A DNA stretch of 64,000 bases, from NCBI RefSeq assembly GCF_015356865.1, contig NZ_JAAFZA010000015.1:22090-86089 (forward strand). Direction: 5' to 3'. The notes under the pieces are model-generated. The model was not told the origin of the DNA and made no database searches. It saw only the letters and a list, made by a program, of their open reading frames with translations. Source of the DNA: Catenulispora pinisilvae (GTDB lineage Bacteria > Actinomycetota > Actinomycetes > Streptomycetales > Catenulisporaceae). This document shows positions 52,124-60,629 of this stretch, one piece after another. The position numbers were made by a program, and so were the translations under genes. Positions within the stretch are counted from its first letter, which is position 1, and every line of letters starts with the position of its first letter.

Positions 52124-53465
52124 ATTCCGCCCGGCCGGAAAGAGCCTTCGGCGAGTCGGGTGGATCCACACCGCCACCTGCTTCGAACACGGCGACAGAC
52201 TCCATCACCCGCGCCAAAGTCTCAGCATCGTCAGGAGCGAACGCCGCCGTATTGATGTGCAGGCCCAGGCTCACACCGCCAGGAATGTCGTCGATCTGCA
52301 GGGTGAGATGCTTCAACGGTGAACCATCGTTCCGGTCGGTCCAGCGGAAGGTGCTGGGCGGCACCGGCCCTTGGGAGAACTCGGGCGCCGGGCCTGCACG
52401 AAACCGGTTGTTCAACCGGCAGTGGGTGTCGAGTGACGCCTCTCGCTCGATCTCAGCACGCTGGATGAGCGCGTCCACGTCCCACGGGTCGACGTAGGCG
52501 TATTTGAAGGCGGTACGCGCCGACCGGGCGGCGCGCTGGAGCACCTCTTTGAACGCGGTGCCGGAGACCTCGATCAAACACACGCCATGCTGCGCGGCCG
52601 TACCCACCGCATCCGCGAGCCCTGGGCGAAACCGGTTGTCCACCACCGGACGCACGACCACAGGGTCGACGCCATGCACCCGGTGCATGGCGACCGCGAA
52701 CAGAGCGAGGAAGACCGTCGGCAGATCGAACCCGCTGCGTTCGCTGATGACCTGCACGGCCGGGAGCAGAGCGTATGAGTCGTAGGCACCGTGCCAGATC
52801 CCGGGGCTGAGCGGCCCGTGGGGATTGTGGAATCGGGACGGCGGAACCGCGTTCAGCACCTTGCCCCAGTAGCGCAGCGCCGCGGCGTTCTGGCGCCGAC
52901 CGGCTGCTGAAGCTTGCCAGGCCGCCTGTTCCAGCGAAGTCTGGCCGCGCGGTGGCGCCTCAGGGCGTGCTTCTGTCTCCGATACCAGTGCCCTGATGCC
53001 CGCAGCGTCGATCACCAAGTGGCTGACCAGTACCACAACGTGGGTGGGCTGACCGTTCCGGCACACCACGGCCATCCGCATGGGCCAGTCGTTCTCGTGG
53101 TCGAACGCCGTGTCCGTGTACTGCGCCGCCAGACGTGTGGCCACCACGAGAGCGTCTTCATCGCCGACCTCGGCAACGTCGATCTCGAAGACCCCGGAAG
53201 GAGACACCCTCTGCCTCGGCCGGCCATCGGCACCCATCTTCACTCGGGTGCGCAACGCTGGAAAACGACACAACCGCCACCGCGTCTCCTCCACCAGGTC
53301 GCCCAGACTCCGACCGGGCGGCACCCTCACCACCCCGCCGAGCGGCCACCAGCCTTCGTCCTGCAGCATCTCCTTCCACCACTCGCGCTGCCCCCACGTG
53401 AACTCACCCTCGCCCGCACCCGCGCCAGCGAAGCAAACCGACACCTGATGCACCTCGTAAGGCAC
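52113..53465 (-). CDS. Stand-alone condensation-domain protein
   Basis: A 450-residue protein resembling the NRPS condensation/acyltransferase fold. It has a histidine motif reading SHLVIDAAG where NRPS domains have HHxxxDG (the first His is Ser), with the fold's FPALRTRV at the start and RPVVDNRFRP later. No adenylation or carrier domain is nearby. It could be an acyltransferase or ester- or amide-forming enzyme acting in trans. It starts at a GTG behind AAGGG. Its end overlaps the CsoR-type operator of the downstream gene. Confidence 0.75.
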   Translation of the reverse strand: MPYEVHQVSVCFAGAGAGEGEFTWGQREWWKEMLQDEGWWPLGGVVRVPPGRSLGDLVEETRWRLCRFPALRTRVKMGADGRPRQRVSPSGVFEIDVAEVGDEDALVVATRLAAQYTDTAFDHENDWPMRMAVVCRNGQPTHVVVLVSHLVIDAAGIRALVSETEARPEAPPRGQTSLEQAAWQASAAGRRQNAAALRYWGKVLNAVPPSRFHNPHGPLSPGIWHGAYDSYALLPAVQVISERSGFDLPTVFLALFAVAMHRVHGVDPVVVRPVVDNRFRPGLADAVGTAAQHGVCLIEVSGTAFKEVLQRAARSARTAFKYAYVDPWDVDALIQRAEIEREASLDTHCRLNNRFRAGPAPEFSQGPVPPSTFRWTDRNDGSPLKHLTLQIDDIPGGVSLGLHINTAAFAPDDAETLARVMESVAVFEAGGGVDPPDSPKALSGRAEYTP

Positions 53466-53879
53466 TGGTCATCACCCTTCATCGAGACCGTGCCATCTTA
53501 AAGAAGGCGCTATTCGGGCGCGCTGGCGTGGCGATGATCAGGGCGTTTGGGGTGTTGTCGAACTCTGCCCGCGGTCACCGCTCAGCACGACTCAGATTCT
53601 GGAAGCCACAGCCGCGGTGCCCACTGGAGAACCGTCGGTACGGCGTCCCCTGCTGCGCCGACGGGCAGGCCCAGGTGTTCGTGGACGACGAGGAGCGGCT
53701 GCGGTGATTCGATCCGAGCCCAGGTGATGCCGTCGGTCAGTCCCGCGCCGGCGATCGCTTTCCCGTACAGGACGGTGGTGTGGAGGCTGCGGGTAGATAG
53801 GGCCCCGGGTCGGGGGCGTGTTCGAGGTCGTGGAGGTGCGCCTCGGCGACGGCCTTGACGACGGTGGTGCCGGCCATGA
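53466..53879. other. Interval with fragments of uncertain genes
   Basis: About 410 bases. A minus-strand frame from 53878 (M-AGTTVVKAVAEAHLHDLE) breaks off, and another frame continues with LHTTVLYGKAIAGAGLTDG to a stop at 53582. This looks like a frameshifted small gene, but I recognise no family. Confidence 0.35.
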
Positions 53880-54146
53880 AGCGACAAGGATGCCTACCTC
53901 AAGCGCCTGCGCCGTATCGAGGGGCAGATCCGCGGCCTGGCCCGGATGGTCGAGGAAGACGTGTACTGCATCGACATCCTCACCCAGGTCTCAGCGGCGA
54001 CCAAGGCGCTGCAGGCGGTGGCCGTGGGCCTGCTCGATCAGCACCCGCACCACTGCGTCACCGACGCGATCGCCGCCGGCGGAGACGAAGCCGACCAGAA
54101 GGTGGACGAGGCCGTGCAGGCCATCGGCCGCCTGGTGCGCTCCTAG
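53880..54146 (+). pseudogene. csoR: CsoR-family copper-sensing repressor, start lost
   Basis: The frame encodes nearly all of a CsoR: DAYLKRLRRIEGQIRGLARM, then VEEDVYCIDILTQVSAATKA and HHCVTDAI. The copper ligands Cys, His and Cys (YC, and the H and C of HHC) are all present. However, a TGA sits in frame immediately before it (53877-53879) and there is no ATG or GTG until Met at 53946, which would omit most of helix 1. An ATG at 53876 is out of frame by one base. The gene is therefore either frameshifted at its N-terminus or initiated at a non-standard codon. Three CsoR-type operators around it suggest that a functional regulator exists. Confidence 0.75.
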
Positions 54147-54316
54147 GAGCGCTCGTCCTGGCTGTGCACACTCCTGCCGACCTCCAGCGCCCGCATGGCG
54201 CAACCGGTCAGGCAGCGCAGGACGGCGCGCCCAGGCGGCGAGGCGACCACGGCGACCAGGGCCGGCAGGGCCGACAGGGGACTCGCCGCAGGCCTTCGAT
54301 TCACTGATTCGGACAT
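54143..54316 (-). CDS. Small 57-residue protein with CxxxC
   Basis: ATG behind AAGGAGCG gives a protein of 57 residues (MSESVNRRPAASPLSALPAL, with CLTGC near residue 35). It ends against the csoR stop (overlap of three bases). Two CsoR-type operators lie 19-70 bases upstream. I recognise no family. A metal-responsive small protein is the most reasonable inference. Confidence 0.55.
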   Translation of the reverse strand: MSESVNRRPAASPLSALPALVAVVASPPGRAVLRCLTGCAMRALEVGRSVHSQDERS

Positions 54317-54334
54317 GAGCCGACGCTCCTTGCT

Positions 54335-54351
54335 ATACCGGGCATGGGTAT
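54335..54351. promoter_or_regulatory. CsoR-type operator 2 (ATACC-N7-GGTAT)
   Basis: ATACCGGGCATGGGTAT, same arms and spacing as the site at 52107, upstream of the 57-residue ORF. Confidence 0.7.
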
Positions 54352-54367
54352 ATCTCGATCGAGTCTA

Positions 54368-54386
54368 CATACCACCCGGTGGTATG
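54368..54386. promoter_or_regulatory. CsoR-type operator 3 (perfect 19-bp palindrome)
   Basis: CATACCACC-C-GGTGGTATG contains ATACC-N7-GGTAT and is a perfect palindrome around one central base, 34 bases from operator 2. Confidence 0.75.
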
Positions 54387-54461
54387 CCAGATCGAGCAGC
54401 ACCCGAGACGCAGTCCTATGGCTGGGGCATCAACGGCAGCGCCTACAACCCTGCCGAACCT

Positions 54462-55064
54462 CTAAATCCACCCGCGCTGCTTCGCCTCGCGGGCGGCGGC
54501 GTGGCGTGACGAGCCGCCTGTCTTCTGCATCGCCGAGGACAGATAGTTGCGGACGGTGCCGGTCGCGAGGTGCAGCCGTGCGCTGATCTCGCGGACGGTG
54601 AGGCCCTCCGTGGTGAGCCGCAGTGCGTCGAGTTCGCGGTCGGTGAGCGGGCAGTCGTCGGTCATCGCGGCGGCCGACACCTCGGCGTCGATCCAGCGTT
54701 TGCCGCCGTGGACGTGGATGATGACGCGCTCCAGTTCAGCGGGATCGACTGACTTCAGAAGGAACCCGCGCACTCCGGCGGCCAGGGCCAGTCGCAGTAC
54801 CCCCGCGCGCCCGTGCCGGGTGAGCAGGACGACGGCCTGTCCCGGCCGGGCCGCGATGACGCGCCGGGCGGCTTCGATGCCGTCGAGGCCGGGCATCTCC
54901 AGGTCGAGCACGACGACGTCCGGGGCGTGGGTCCCCGCCAGGGCCACGGCCTGCACGCCGTCGGCGGCCTGCGCCACGACCTCGATCCGACCCGACAGGC
55001 CCAGAAGGCTGACCAGTGCGGTACGCAGGAGGGTCTCGTCGTCGGCGAGCAGGACGCGGATCAT
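54462..55064 (-). CDS. DesR-like NarL-family response regulator
   Basis: A 200-residue regulator with a full receiver (VLLADDETLLRTAL, Asp in PDVVVLDLEMPGLDG, Lys in GFLLKSVDP) and a LuxR helix-turn-helix (LTDRELDALRLTTEG, then ISARLHLATGTVRNYLSSAM). The ATG overlaps the kinase stop (ATGA). Cognate partner of the upstream kinase and candidate regulator of the divergent ABC-2 exporter. Confidence 0.93.
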   Translation of the reverse strand: MIRVLLADDETLLRTALVSLLGLSGRIEVVAQAADGVQAVALAGTHAPDVVVLDLEMPGLDGIEAARRVIAARPGQAVVLLTRHGRAGVLRLALAAGVRGFLLKSVDPAELERVIIHVHGGKRWIDAEVSAAAMTDDCPLTDRELDALRLTTEGLTVREISARLHLATGTVRNYLSSAMQKTGGSSRHAAAREAKQRGWI

Positions 55065-56185
55065 GCTCGGGCCTGCGAGGACGCGGGCAGGTCGGCTGTG
55101 TCGCGGGCTGAGGTCGTGAACGTCTGTCCGTCGCGCGAAGTGGTCAGCGTGCCGCCGGCCGCCGCGAAGCGCTCGCCGAGCCGCGCCAGTCCGCTCAACG
55201 CCCGAGTGCCCTCGGTCACACCGTCGTTGACGATCTGGACCGAGTCGGCCCCGACGATGATGGCGACGTGCTCGGCGTGCGCGTGCCGCAGCAGGTTGGT
55301 GGTCGCCTCGCGCACGACGAGGCCGAACAGCTCGTCGAGCCGATGGCCCGGGGGGACCGTTCCGTCGAGGGTGAGAACGATCCCGGCGGCCCGGATGAGC
55401 GACTCGGAGTTCGCCAGCTCCCCGGCGAACGTGAGGGTCCGCTGCCCGTAGGCCAGACGCCGGGTCTCGGCGATCGCGTCCGCGATGAGTTGTTCGGCCT
55501 CCCGTACCTGGATCCGGGCCAGCGCGGGGTCGCCGTCGAGCAGCTTGTCCGCCAGCCGGAGTTTCAGGCGGCTGACATGCAGGGCCTGGCCCTGGATGTC
55601 GTGCAGGTCGGCGGCGAAGCGGTAGCGCTCGCGCATGACCGCGAGCTCGGCCGTGGCCTGCCGGGCCTGGTTCACCTCCAGGAAGAGGCCGAACCCGAAG
55701 CGGTTGCCGCGGAACAGGGCCACCGAGGCCGTCATCATCACGACCACGCCGGCGACGTAGCCGCAGTCGGCTCCCAAGACGAGCGCGGGAAGGACCGCGA
55801 GAGCGACGGCGAGCAGGGTCCAAGGCCACTGGCTGAAGGGCGGTGCGGTCACCACGAGTCCGATCGACAAGGCGAAGGCGACTCCGCCGATCGGATTGAT
55901 ATGTGTGCCGACGACGACACAGAACAGAGCGTAGGAGGCGCCGACCGCCACCGCGGTGAGAGCTCTGGGCGCTCCGTGCTCCCAGTACCGGCACTGCCAG
56001 CAGACCAACGCCCCGACTCCGAGCGTGGCTGCCAGAATCCACGGCGAATGGCTCCCCCCGGCGACGAGGAACACGTAAGCGGCGACGACGAAGACCATGG
56101 TCCACGTCGTGTAGCTGCGCATCCTGGCCAGGGCGGGCACGTCGGCGTCGCTGTCCGGCCATTTTCCCTGGATCTCCGGCGTCAC
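55061..56185 (-). CDS. DesK-like sensor histidine kinase
   Basis: A 374-residue kinase with five to six N-terminal membrane helices (residues 25-155), a HisKA_3 motif (FAADLHDIQGQALHVSRLKL; His at about residue 197) and an HATPase domain (VVREATTNLLRHAHA). The architecture is that of DesK, a membrane-state sensor. It starts at a GTG. Divergent from the ABC transporter at 56328. Confidence 0.92.
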   Translation of the reverse strand: MTPEIQGKWPDSDADVPALARMRSYTTWTMVFVVAAYVFLVAGGSHSPWILAATLGVGALVCWQCRYWEHGAPRALTAVAVGASYALFCVVVGTHINPIGGVAFALSIGLVVTAPPFSQWPWTLLAVALAVLPALVLGADCGYVAGVVVMMTASVALFRGNRFGFGLFLEVNQARQATAELAVMRERYRFAADLHDIQGQALHVSRLKLRLADKLLDGDPALARIQVREAEQLIADAIAETRRLAYGQRTLTFAGELANSESLIRAAGIVLTLDGTVPPGHRLDELFGLVVREATTNLLRHAHAEHVAIIVGADSVQIVNDGVTEGTRALSGLARLGERFAAAGGTLTTSRDGQTFTTSARDTADLPASSQARA

Positions 56186-56327
56186 CAGGCCACTCTATGG
56201 CGCCGGCGCTGATCGCGATTCCTCGGAATGTCACCGCCGGACCTGATAAATGTCACGCCGGACGATGAGCCCGCGACACTACGCGGCGGCCGGCTCCGCG
56301 GCGATCGTTGAGGCCATGAGGCCATCC

Positions 56328-57302
56328 ATGCAGGACCCCGTCATCGAGGCTCGCGGCGTGAGCTTCGCCTACCGGGCCGGATCCGGACCCGGATCCGGAT
56401 CCGCGAAGACTCCGCACGTAGCCGTCCGGGACGTCGACCTGGCCGTCCGGCGCGGCGAGATCTACGCGCTGCTGGGGACGAACGGCGCGGGCAAGACCAC
56501 GACGCTGGAGGTGCTGGAAGGACACCGGGCCGCCACATCGGGGACCATCAGGGTCCTGGGAGGCGATCCGGCCGACCGCCGGCGCATCCGGCCGCGCCTG
56601 GGCATCATGCTCCAGGACTCCGGGCTCGCCGCCGAGCTCAGCGTGCGCGAGAGCGTGGCCCTGGCCGGTGCGGTCTCGGGGCGCCGCGACGACGTCGACA
56701 AGCTGCTGGACCGCGTCGGCATCAGCCATCGGAGCCGCACGCGTGTCGCGCAGCTCTCCGGCGGGGAGAAGCGCCGCGTCGACTTCGCGATGGCGGTCTG
56801 GGGCGGTCCGGAGCTGGTGTTCCTCGACGAGCCGACCACCGGACTGGACCCGGCCGCGCGCGACGCCCTGTGGACGGTCGTCGACGAGCTCAAAGCCGAC
56901 GGCGTCACCTTCCTCCTCACGACGCACTACCTGGAGGAGGCCGAGAAGCACGCCGACCGGGTGGGCCTGATGCACGCGGGCTCGATCCGACGCCAGGGCA
57001 CGCTGGCGGACCTGACCGAGGGCGGCCTGAGCACGATCCGCTTCGTGCCGCCGGGAGCCCTCGACGACATCCCGATCCCACTGGCCGGGACCCAGAACGG
57101 GCTGGCGGTGATCGAGACGACAGACGCCCAACGGGACGTGGCCGCCCTGCTGGCGTGGGCGGCCGGCCATGGCCACCCGCTGCGCCGGCTCACGGTCCGG
57201 GAGTCAGGGCTCGACGACATTTTCCGCGCACTGGGGCACGAAGCACCCGGACACGAAGCACCCGGACATGAAGCACCCAGCCACGAAGGAGCGAACCTAT
57301 GA
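56328..57302 (+). CDS. ABC-2 type ATPase (drug/lipid exporter)
   Basis: A 324-residue ABC ATPase: Walker A GTNGAGKTTT, signature LSGGEKRRVDFAMAV, Walker B LVFLDEPTTGLDPAA, H-loop LLTTHYLEEAE, a sequence set characteristic of DrrA-like exporters. The start chosen is the ATG behind GAGG. An in-frame ATG four codons upstream is possible. The C-terminus has an in-frame repeat encoding HEAPG three times. The stop overlaps the permease start (ATGA). Confidence 0.93.
   Translation: MQDPVIEARGVSFAYRAGSGPGSGSAKTPHVAVRDVDLAVRRGEIYALLGTNGAGKTTTLEVLEGHRAATSGTIRVLGGDPADRRRIRPRLGIMLQDSGLAAELSVRESVALAGAVSGRRDDVDKLLDRVGISHRSRTRVAQLSGGEKRRVDFAMAVWGGPELVFLDEPTTGLDPAARDALWTVVDELKADGVTFLLTTHYLEEAEKHADRVGLMHAGSIRRQGTLADLTEGGLSTIRFVPPGALDDIPIPLAGTQNGLAVIETTDAQRDVAALLAWAAGHGHPLRRLTVRESGLDDIFRALGHEAPGHEAPGHEAPSHEGANL
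57234..57278. repeat. In-frame 15-bp repeat (GGACACGAAGCACCC-like, x3)
   Basis: Three 15-bp units plus a partial fourth encode the HEAPG tail of the ABC ATPase. Confidence 0.9.
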
Positions 57303-58003
57303 ACGCCATCGCCATAGCCGAGTCGAGAATGCTCCTGAGGAACCGACTGGTCAGCGGCTGCGCCATCCTGCTCCCACTCGCCTTGGGGCTGATCCTCTAC
57401 GCGAGCAGGGACACGCACAAACCCGGAGGCACCATCGCCGGCATGCAGACCGTGCTGATGATCGCCATGGGCACCTACGTGACGGCGACGACGACCCTCG
57501 CCGCCCGCCGCCAGACCCTCTTCCTGAAACGGATGCGCGGTGCGGCGGTCAGCGACAAGGCGATCATCACCGGCCTCCTGCTCCCCGTCGTCGCGGTGAA
57601 CCTCGTGCAGATCGGCGTGGTGTTCGGGATCCTCGCCGCCACGGACACACCCGCCAACCCGCTGCTCCTGGCCGTGGCGGTGCTGCTCGCCGAGGCCATG
57701 TTCACGGGGCTGGCGCTGGCCACCGCCGGCTTCACGAACTCACCGGAACACGCGCAGTACACGACGGCGCCGGTCTTCCTGGCCACCGCGGCCGCATCGT
57801 TCTGGTCCCAAGCACCGGGGCTCGGCGGGCCCATCGCCGTCAAGCGCGCCCTGCCCGGCGGCGCGGTGGCGGAGCTGGTCTCGACCGCGTGGAACGGAGG
57901 GAGCCTGGCGTCCGTGCCGGTGCTGCTCGCGGCGAGCCTGGGGTGGGCCATCGCGGGCGTCCTCGCCGCACGAACCTACTTCCGCTGGGAACCTCGCCGC
58001 TGA
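57299..58003 (+). CDS. ABC-2 type permease
   Basis: A 234-residue membrane protein of six helices, the partner of the ATPase just upstream. The family exports drugs, lipids or polysaccharides. The arrangement kinase-regulator/ATPase-permease is typical of cell-envelope stress or antibiotic-resistance modules. Confidence 0.9.
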   Translation: MNAIAIAESRMLLRNRLVSGCAILLPLALGLILYASRDTHKPGGTIAGMQTVLMIAMGTYVTATTTLAARRQTLFLKRMRGAAVSDKAIITGLLLPVVAVNLVQIGVVFGILAATDTPANPLLLAVAVLLAEAMFTGLALATAGFTNSPEHAQYTTAPVFLATAAASFWSQAPGLGGPIAVKRALPGGAVAELVSTAWNGGSLASVPVLLAASLGWAIAGVLAARTYFRWEPRR

Positions 58004-58007
58004 CCGG

Positions 58008-58032
58008 GCGCTCGCGGTTGTGAACCGAGCGC
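58008..58032 (+). terminator. Hairpin after the ABC permease
   Basis: GCGCTCGCGGTT-GTG-AACCGAGCGC pairs with a two-base bulge five bases after the permease stop. It overlaps the start of the following fragment. Confidence 0.6.
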
Positions 58033-58550
58033 TTAGACCGCGCCAGCCATCAGACCGCGCCCGCTATCAGACCGTGCCCGCCGGAATGAGCAGCGCGTTG
58101 AGCGCGGCGGTGCGGATCGTGGTCGCGACGCTGTCCGGGTCCAGGCCGCTGTTGAATTGCGGGACCGAGTTGATCATCGAGGCGATCGTCGTCGGCGAAG
58201 CGCGTAGGTATCTCACGGTCCTGATCGAGCCGAGTCCAGCTGCGTCCGCGGCGGCGGCGGCTGTGGCTGCGGCTGCGGCTGCGGCGGGGGCCGGGCAGCA
58301 GCAGCCGGCGGCGAAGCTGGCCGAACGGCTGCGCGCGGAGGTCGATCGGGTCAACACGGACCTGGCACGGGTGGAGCAGCTGAAGGACTTCCGGGTGCTG
58401 CCGCGACCGTTGGCCGCCGAGCGCGGCGAGCTGACCGCGAACGGCAAGGTGCGACGCGCCGCCGTCGTGGACTCGTTCGCGGCGCTGATCGACGAGATGT
58501 ACAGGACGGACGACGAGGCGGCGATCGCGAAGCACATGCGGTCCCGATGA
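58020..58550 (+). pseudogene. Orphan C-terminal fragment of a long-chain acyl-CoA synthetase
   Basis: The last 100 residues match the C-terminus of long-chain acyl-CoA synthetases (VNTDLARVEQLKDFRVLPRP, then KVRRAAVVDSFAALIDEMY). Residues 40-70 resemble the preceding strand (EAIVVGEARRYLTVLIEPS). The adenylate-forming core, at least 450 residues, is missing, and a poly-Ala insert (residues 75-92) lies between the two parts. The only start (GTG) lies within the terminator hairpin of the previous gene. It is most likely a decayed or displaced piece. Confidence 0.65.
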
Positions 58551-58736
58551 CAGTTGATCGGTTGGGCCTGCCGGCTGGCCGAGCCGACCGGGCCCGCCGG
58601 GCGCGCCCGGCGTCCGTAGCCCGAACGGACGGGCGTCGAACGCGCGGGTGCGCCCGGTTCAGTAGTCTCGAAGACCGGCCCGACGGCGGAGCAGGCTCCA
58701 TCGTCAGTCCCCGACCCCGCTGAGGTGATGGCTGTC

Positions 58737-59636
58737 ATGGACCCCGCCCAACTCGCCGTGATCCGTTCGGCGCCCGGATTCTTCGCGGCTCTGGACCAAA
58801 GCGGCGGCAGCACGCCGAAGGCGTTGGCCGAGTACGGCGTGGACGCTGACCGGTATTCGACCGATGCCCAGATGTTCGACCTGGTCCACGCCATGCGCAC
58901 GCGGGTGGTGACCAGTCCCGCCTTCACCGGGGAGCGGGTCCTGGCGGCCATCCTCTTCGAGCAGACGATGAACCGATCGGTCGAGGGTGTGCCGACCGGC
59001 CGCTATCTGTGGGAGACCAAGCACGTCGTGCCGTTCCTGAAGGTCGACAAGGGGCTGGCGGACCAGGGGCACGGCGTGCGCCTGATGAAGCCGATCGACA
59101 CTCTCGACGATCTCCTGGCGCAGGCGAACGAGCACCGGATGTTCGGGACCAAGATGCGCTCGGTCATCGCCGACGCGGACCCGGCCGGGATCCGGGCTCT
59201 GGTCGATCAGCAGTTTGCCGTCGCCGCACGGATCGCCGCCGCCGGTCTCGTCCCGATCGTCGAGCCCGAGGTGAGTATCACCAGCCCGCACAAGGCCGAG
59301 GCCGAGGAACTGCTGGGCGCGGAGTTGCAGCGGCAGGTCGCCGCGCTGCCGCCGGACGCGGTGGTCATGGTCAAGCTGACCATCCCCACCCGGCCGGGGC
59401 TCTACGCGGAACTGGCTGCCGATCCCCGCGTGCTGCGAGTGCTGGCCTTGTCCGGCGGCTACTCGCGTACCGAGGCGTGCGAGCGGCTGGCCCGGGAGCC
59501 GAGCATGATCGCGAGCTTTTCCCGCGCGCTGCTGGAAGGACTGCGCGAGGACCAGAGCGACGAGCAGTTCAATGCCCGGCTTGAGGCCTCGATCGCCGAG
59601 ATCTATGCCGCTTCGGTCACCAAACTCACGGCCTGA
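58737..59636 (+). CDS. Class I fructose-bisphosphate aldolase
   Basis: A 299-residue cytoplasmic enzyme of glycolysis and gluconeogenesis. The start FFAALDQSGGSTPKAL and the segment FEQTMNRSVEGVPTGRYLW are characteristic of the bacterial class I family (as in Staphylococcus Fda). The Schiff-base Lys is probably in VVMVKLTIPT. The third of three in-frame starts (GTG, ATG, ATG) is preferred because it follows the GAGG by a normal distance. It stands alone. Confidence 0.92.
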   Translation: MDPAQLAVIRSAPGFFAALDQSGGSTPKALAEYGVDADRYSTDAQMFDLVHAMRTRVVTSPAFTGERVLAAILFEQTMNRSVEGVPTGRYLWETKHVVPFLKVDKGLADQGHGVRLMKPIDTLDDLLAQANEHRMFGTKMRSVIADADPAGIRALVDQQFAVAARIAAAGLVPIVEPEVSITSPHKAEAEELLGAELQRQVAALPPDAVVMVKLTIPTRPGLYAELAADPRVLRVLALSGGYSRTEACERLAREPSMIASFSRALLEGLREDQSDEQFNARLEASIAEIYAASVTKLTA

Positions 59637-59688
59637 GAGTCGTCGGGTCACTATGAACGAGCCCTGACTTTGAGTTCCTAGCTGGGAC

Positions 59689-60522
59689 TCAGTTGTCTGC
59701 ACCGTCTGTACTGTCTGCACGGTCTGTACCGTCTGCATGGTCTGCATGGTCTGTACCGTCGGGACTTTTCGCTGCCGGAAGTTCCAGCAGCCGCAGGACG
59801 TCCGCCGTCGTCGCAGCGGTTTCCACGCCGGGCGCGGGGGCCGGCGGATCCACCATGGTCACCGGAATGCCTCGTCGGCGGGCGGCGGTGAGCTTCGCCG
59901 CGGTCGCGGAGCCTCCGCTGTTCTTGGTGACCAGAGCGCCCACGTCGTGGTGGGCCATCAGCTGCGCCTCGGCCTCGATCGAGTAGGGGCCGCGGTCCAG
60001 CACGACGGTGTGGCGCGGGGGCAGCGGGCCGTCCGGTGCGGTGACGGCGCGGATCAGGTAGGCGTGTCGTTCGTCACCGGCGTATGCCGCCAGCTCCATC
60101 CGGCCGGTCGTCACGAACACGCAGCGGCCATCGGCAAGCGCGGCAACGTGTTCGGCGGCTGTCTGTACGTCCGGCACGTGGGTCCAGCGGTCGCCGGGCT
60201 GCGCCGCCCATGCCGGACGGCGCAGCGCCAGCAACCGGACACCGGCTGTCCGCGCCGCGTCGACGGCGTGTGCGGACATCACGCGGGCGAACGGGTGGGT
60301 CGCGTCGATCAGCACGTCGATCGACTCGGCGCGCAGGTACCCGCGCAGGCCCTCGACCCCGCCGAAACCGCCGACGCGCAGCTGTCCGCGGGGGAGATCC
60401 GGGAGGGCGGGTTCGTGTGTCCGGCCCGCCAGCGAGAAGATGATCCGGTACTCGTTCCGGGAACGCAGGCCGGTGGCCAGCTCGCGGGCTTGCGCCGTGC
60501 CGCCCAGGATGAGTATCCGCAC
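59689..60522 (-). CDS. cobK: Precorrin-6A reductase CobK/CbiJ
   Basis: A 277-residue NADPH-dependent enzyme of cobalamin (vitamin B12) ring synthesis. Motifs: ILILGGTAQARELA at the start, DATHPFARVMSAHA and TKNSGGSATAAKL, all typical of CobK. The C-terminal 23 residues are a repeat (DGTDHADHADGTDRADSTDG) from a 9-bp DNA repeat and are not part of the fold. It is divergent from cobF with a 107-base gap. The rest of the pathway is outside the window. Confidence 0.95.
   Translation of the reverse strand: MRILILGGTAQARELATGLRSRNEYRIIFSLAGRTHEPALPDLPRGQLRVGGFGGVEGLRGYLRAESIDVLIDATHPFARVMSAHAVDAARTAGVRLLALRRPAWAAQPGDRWTHVPDVQTAAEHVAALADGRCVFVTTGRMELAAYAGDERHAYLIRAVTAPDGPLPPRHTVVLDRGPYSIEAEAQLMAHHDVGALVTKNSGGSATAAKLTAARRRGIPVTMVDPPAPAPGVETAATTADVLRLLELPAAKSPDGTDHADHADGTDRADSTDGADN
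59695..59757. repeat. 9-bp tandem repeat (GTCTGYAYS, x7) in the cobK tail
   Basis: GTCTGCACC, GTCTGTACT, GTCTGCACG, GTCTGTACC, GTCTGCATG (twice) and GTCTGTACC follow in frame and end at the cobK stop. Confidence 0.93.
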
Positions 60523-60629
60523 GAAACGACCCTACCGACCTTACTGACCCTACCGATCACGAACGTCGGCCCCGCACCCCCGCGGGGCAGGCGAAAGCAC
60601 ACAGATGAGACAGGCGAGGACGAAAAGAC

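Noticed and set aside
52113..53465. Part of a nonribosomal peptide cluster
   Set aside because: No adenylation, carrier or thioesterase domain lies in the window, and flanking genes are copper-type and unrelated.
60523..60629. Cobalamin riboswitch between cobK and cobF
   Set aside because: The gap is only 107 bases and shows no B12-box. CCTACCGA-like repeats account for part of it.
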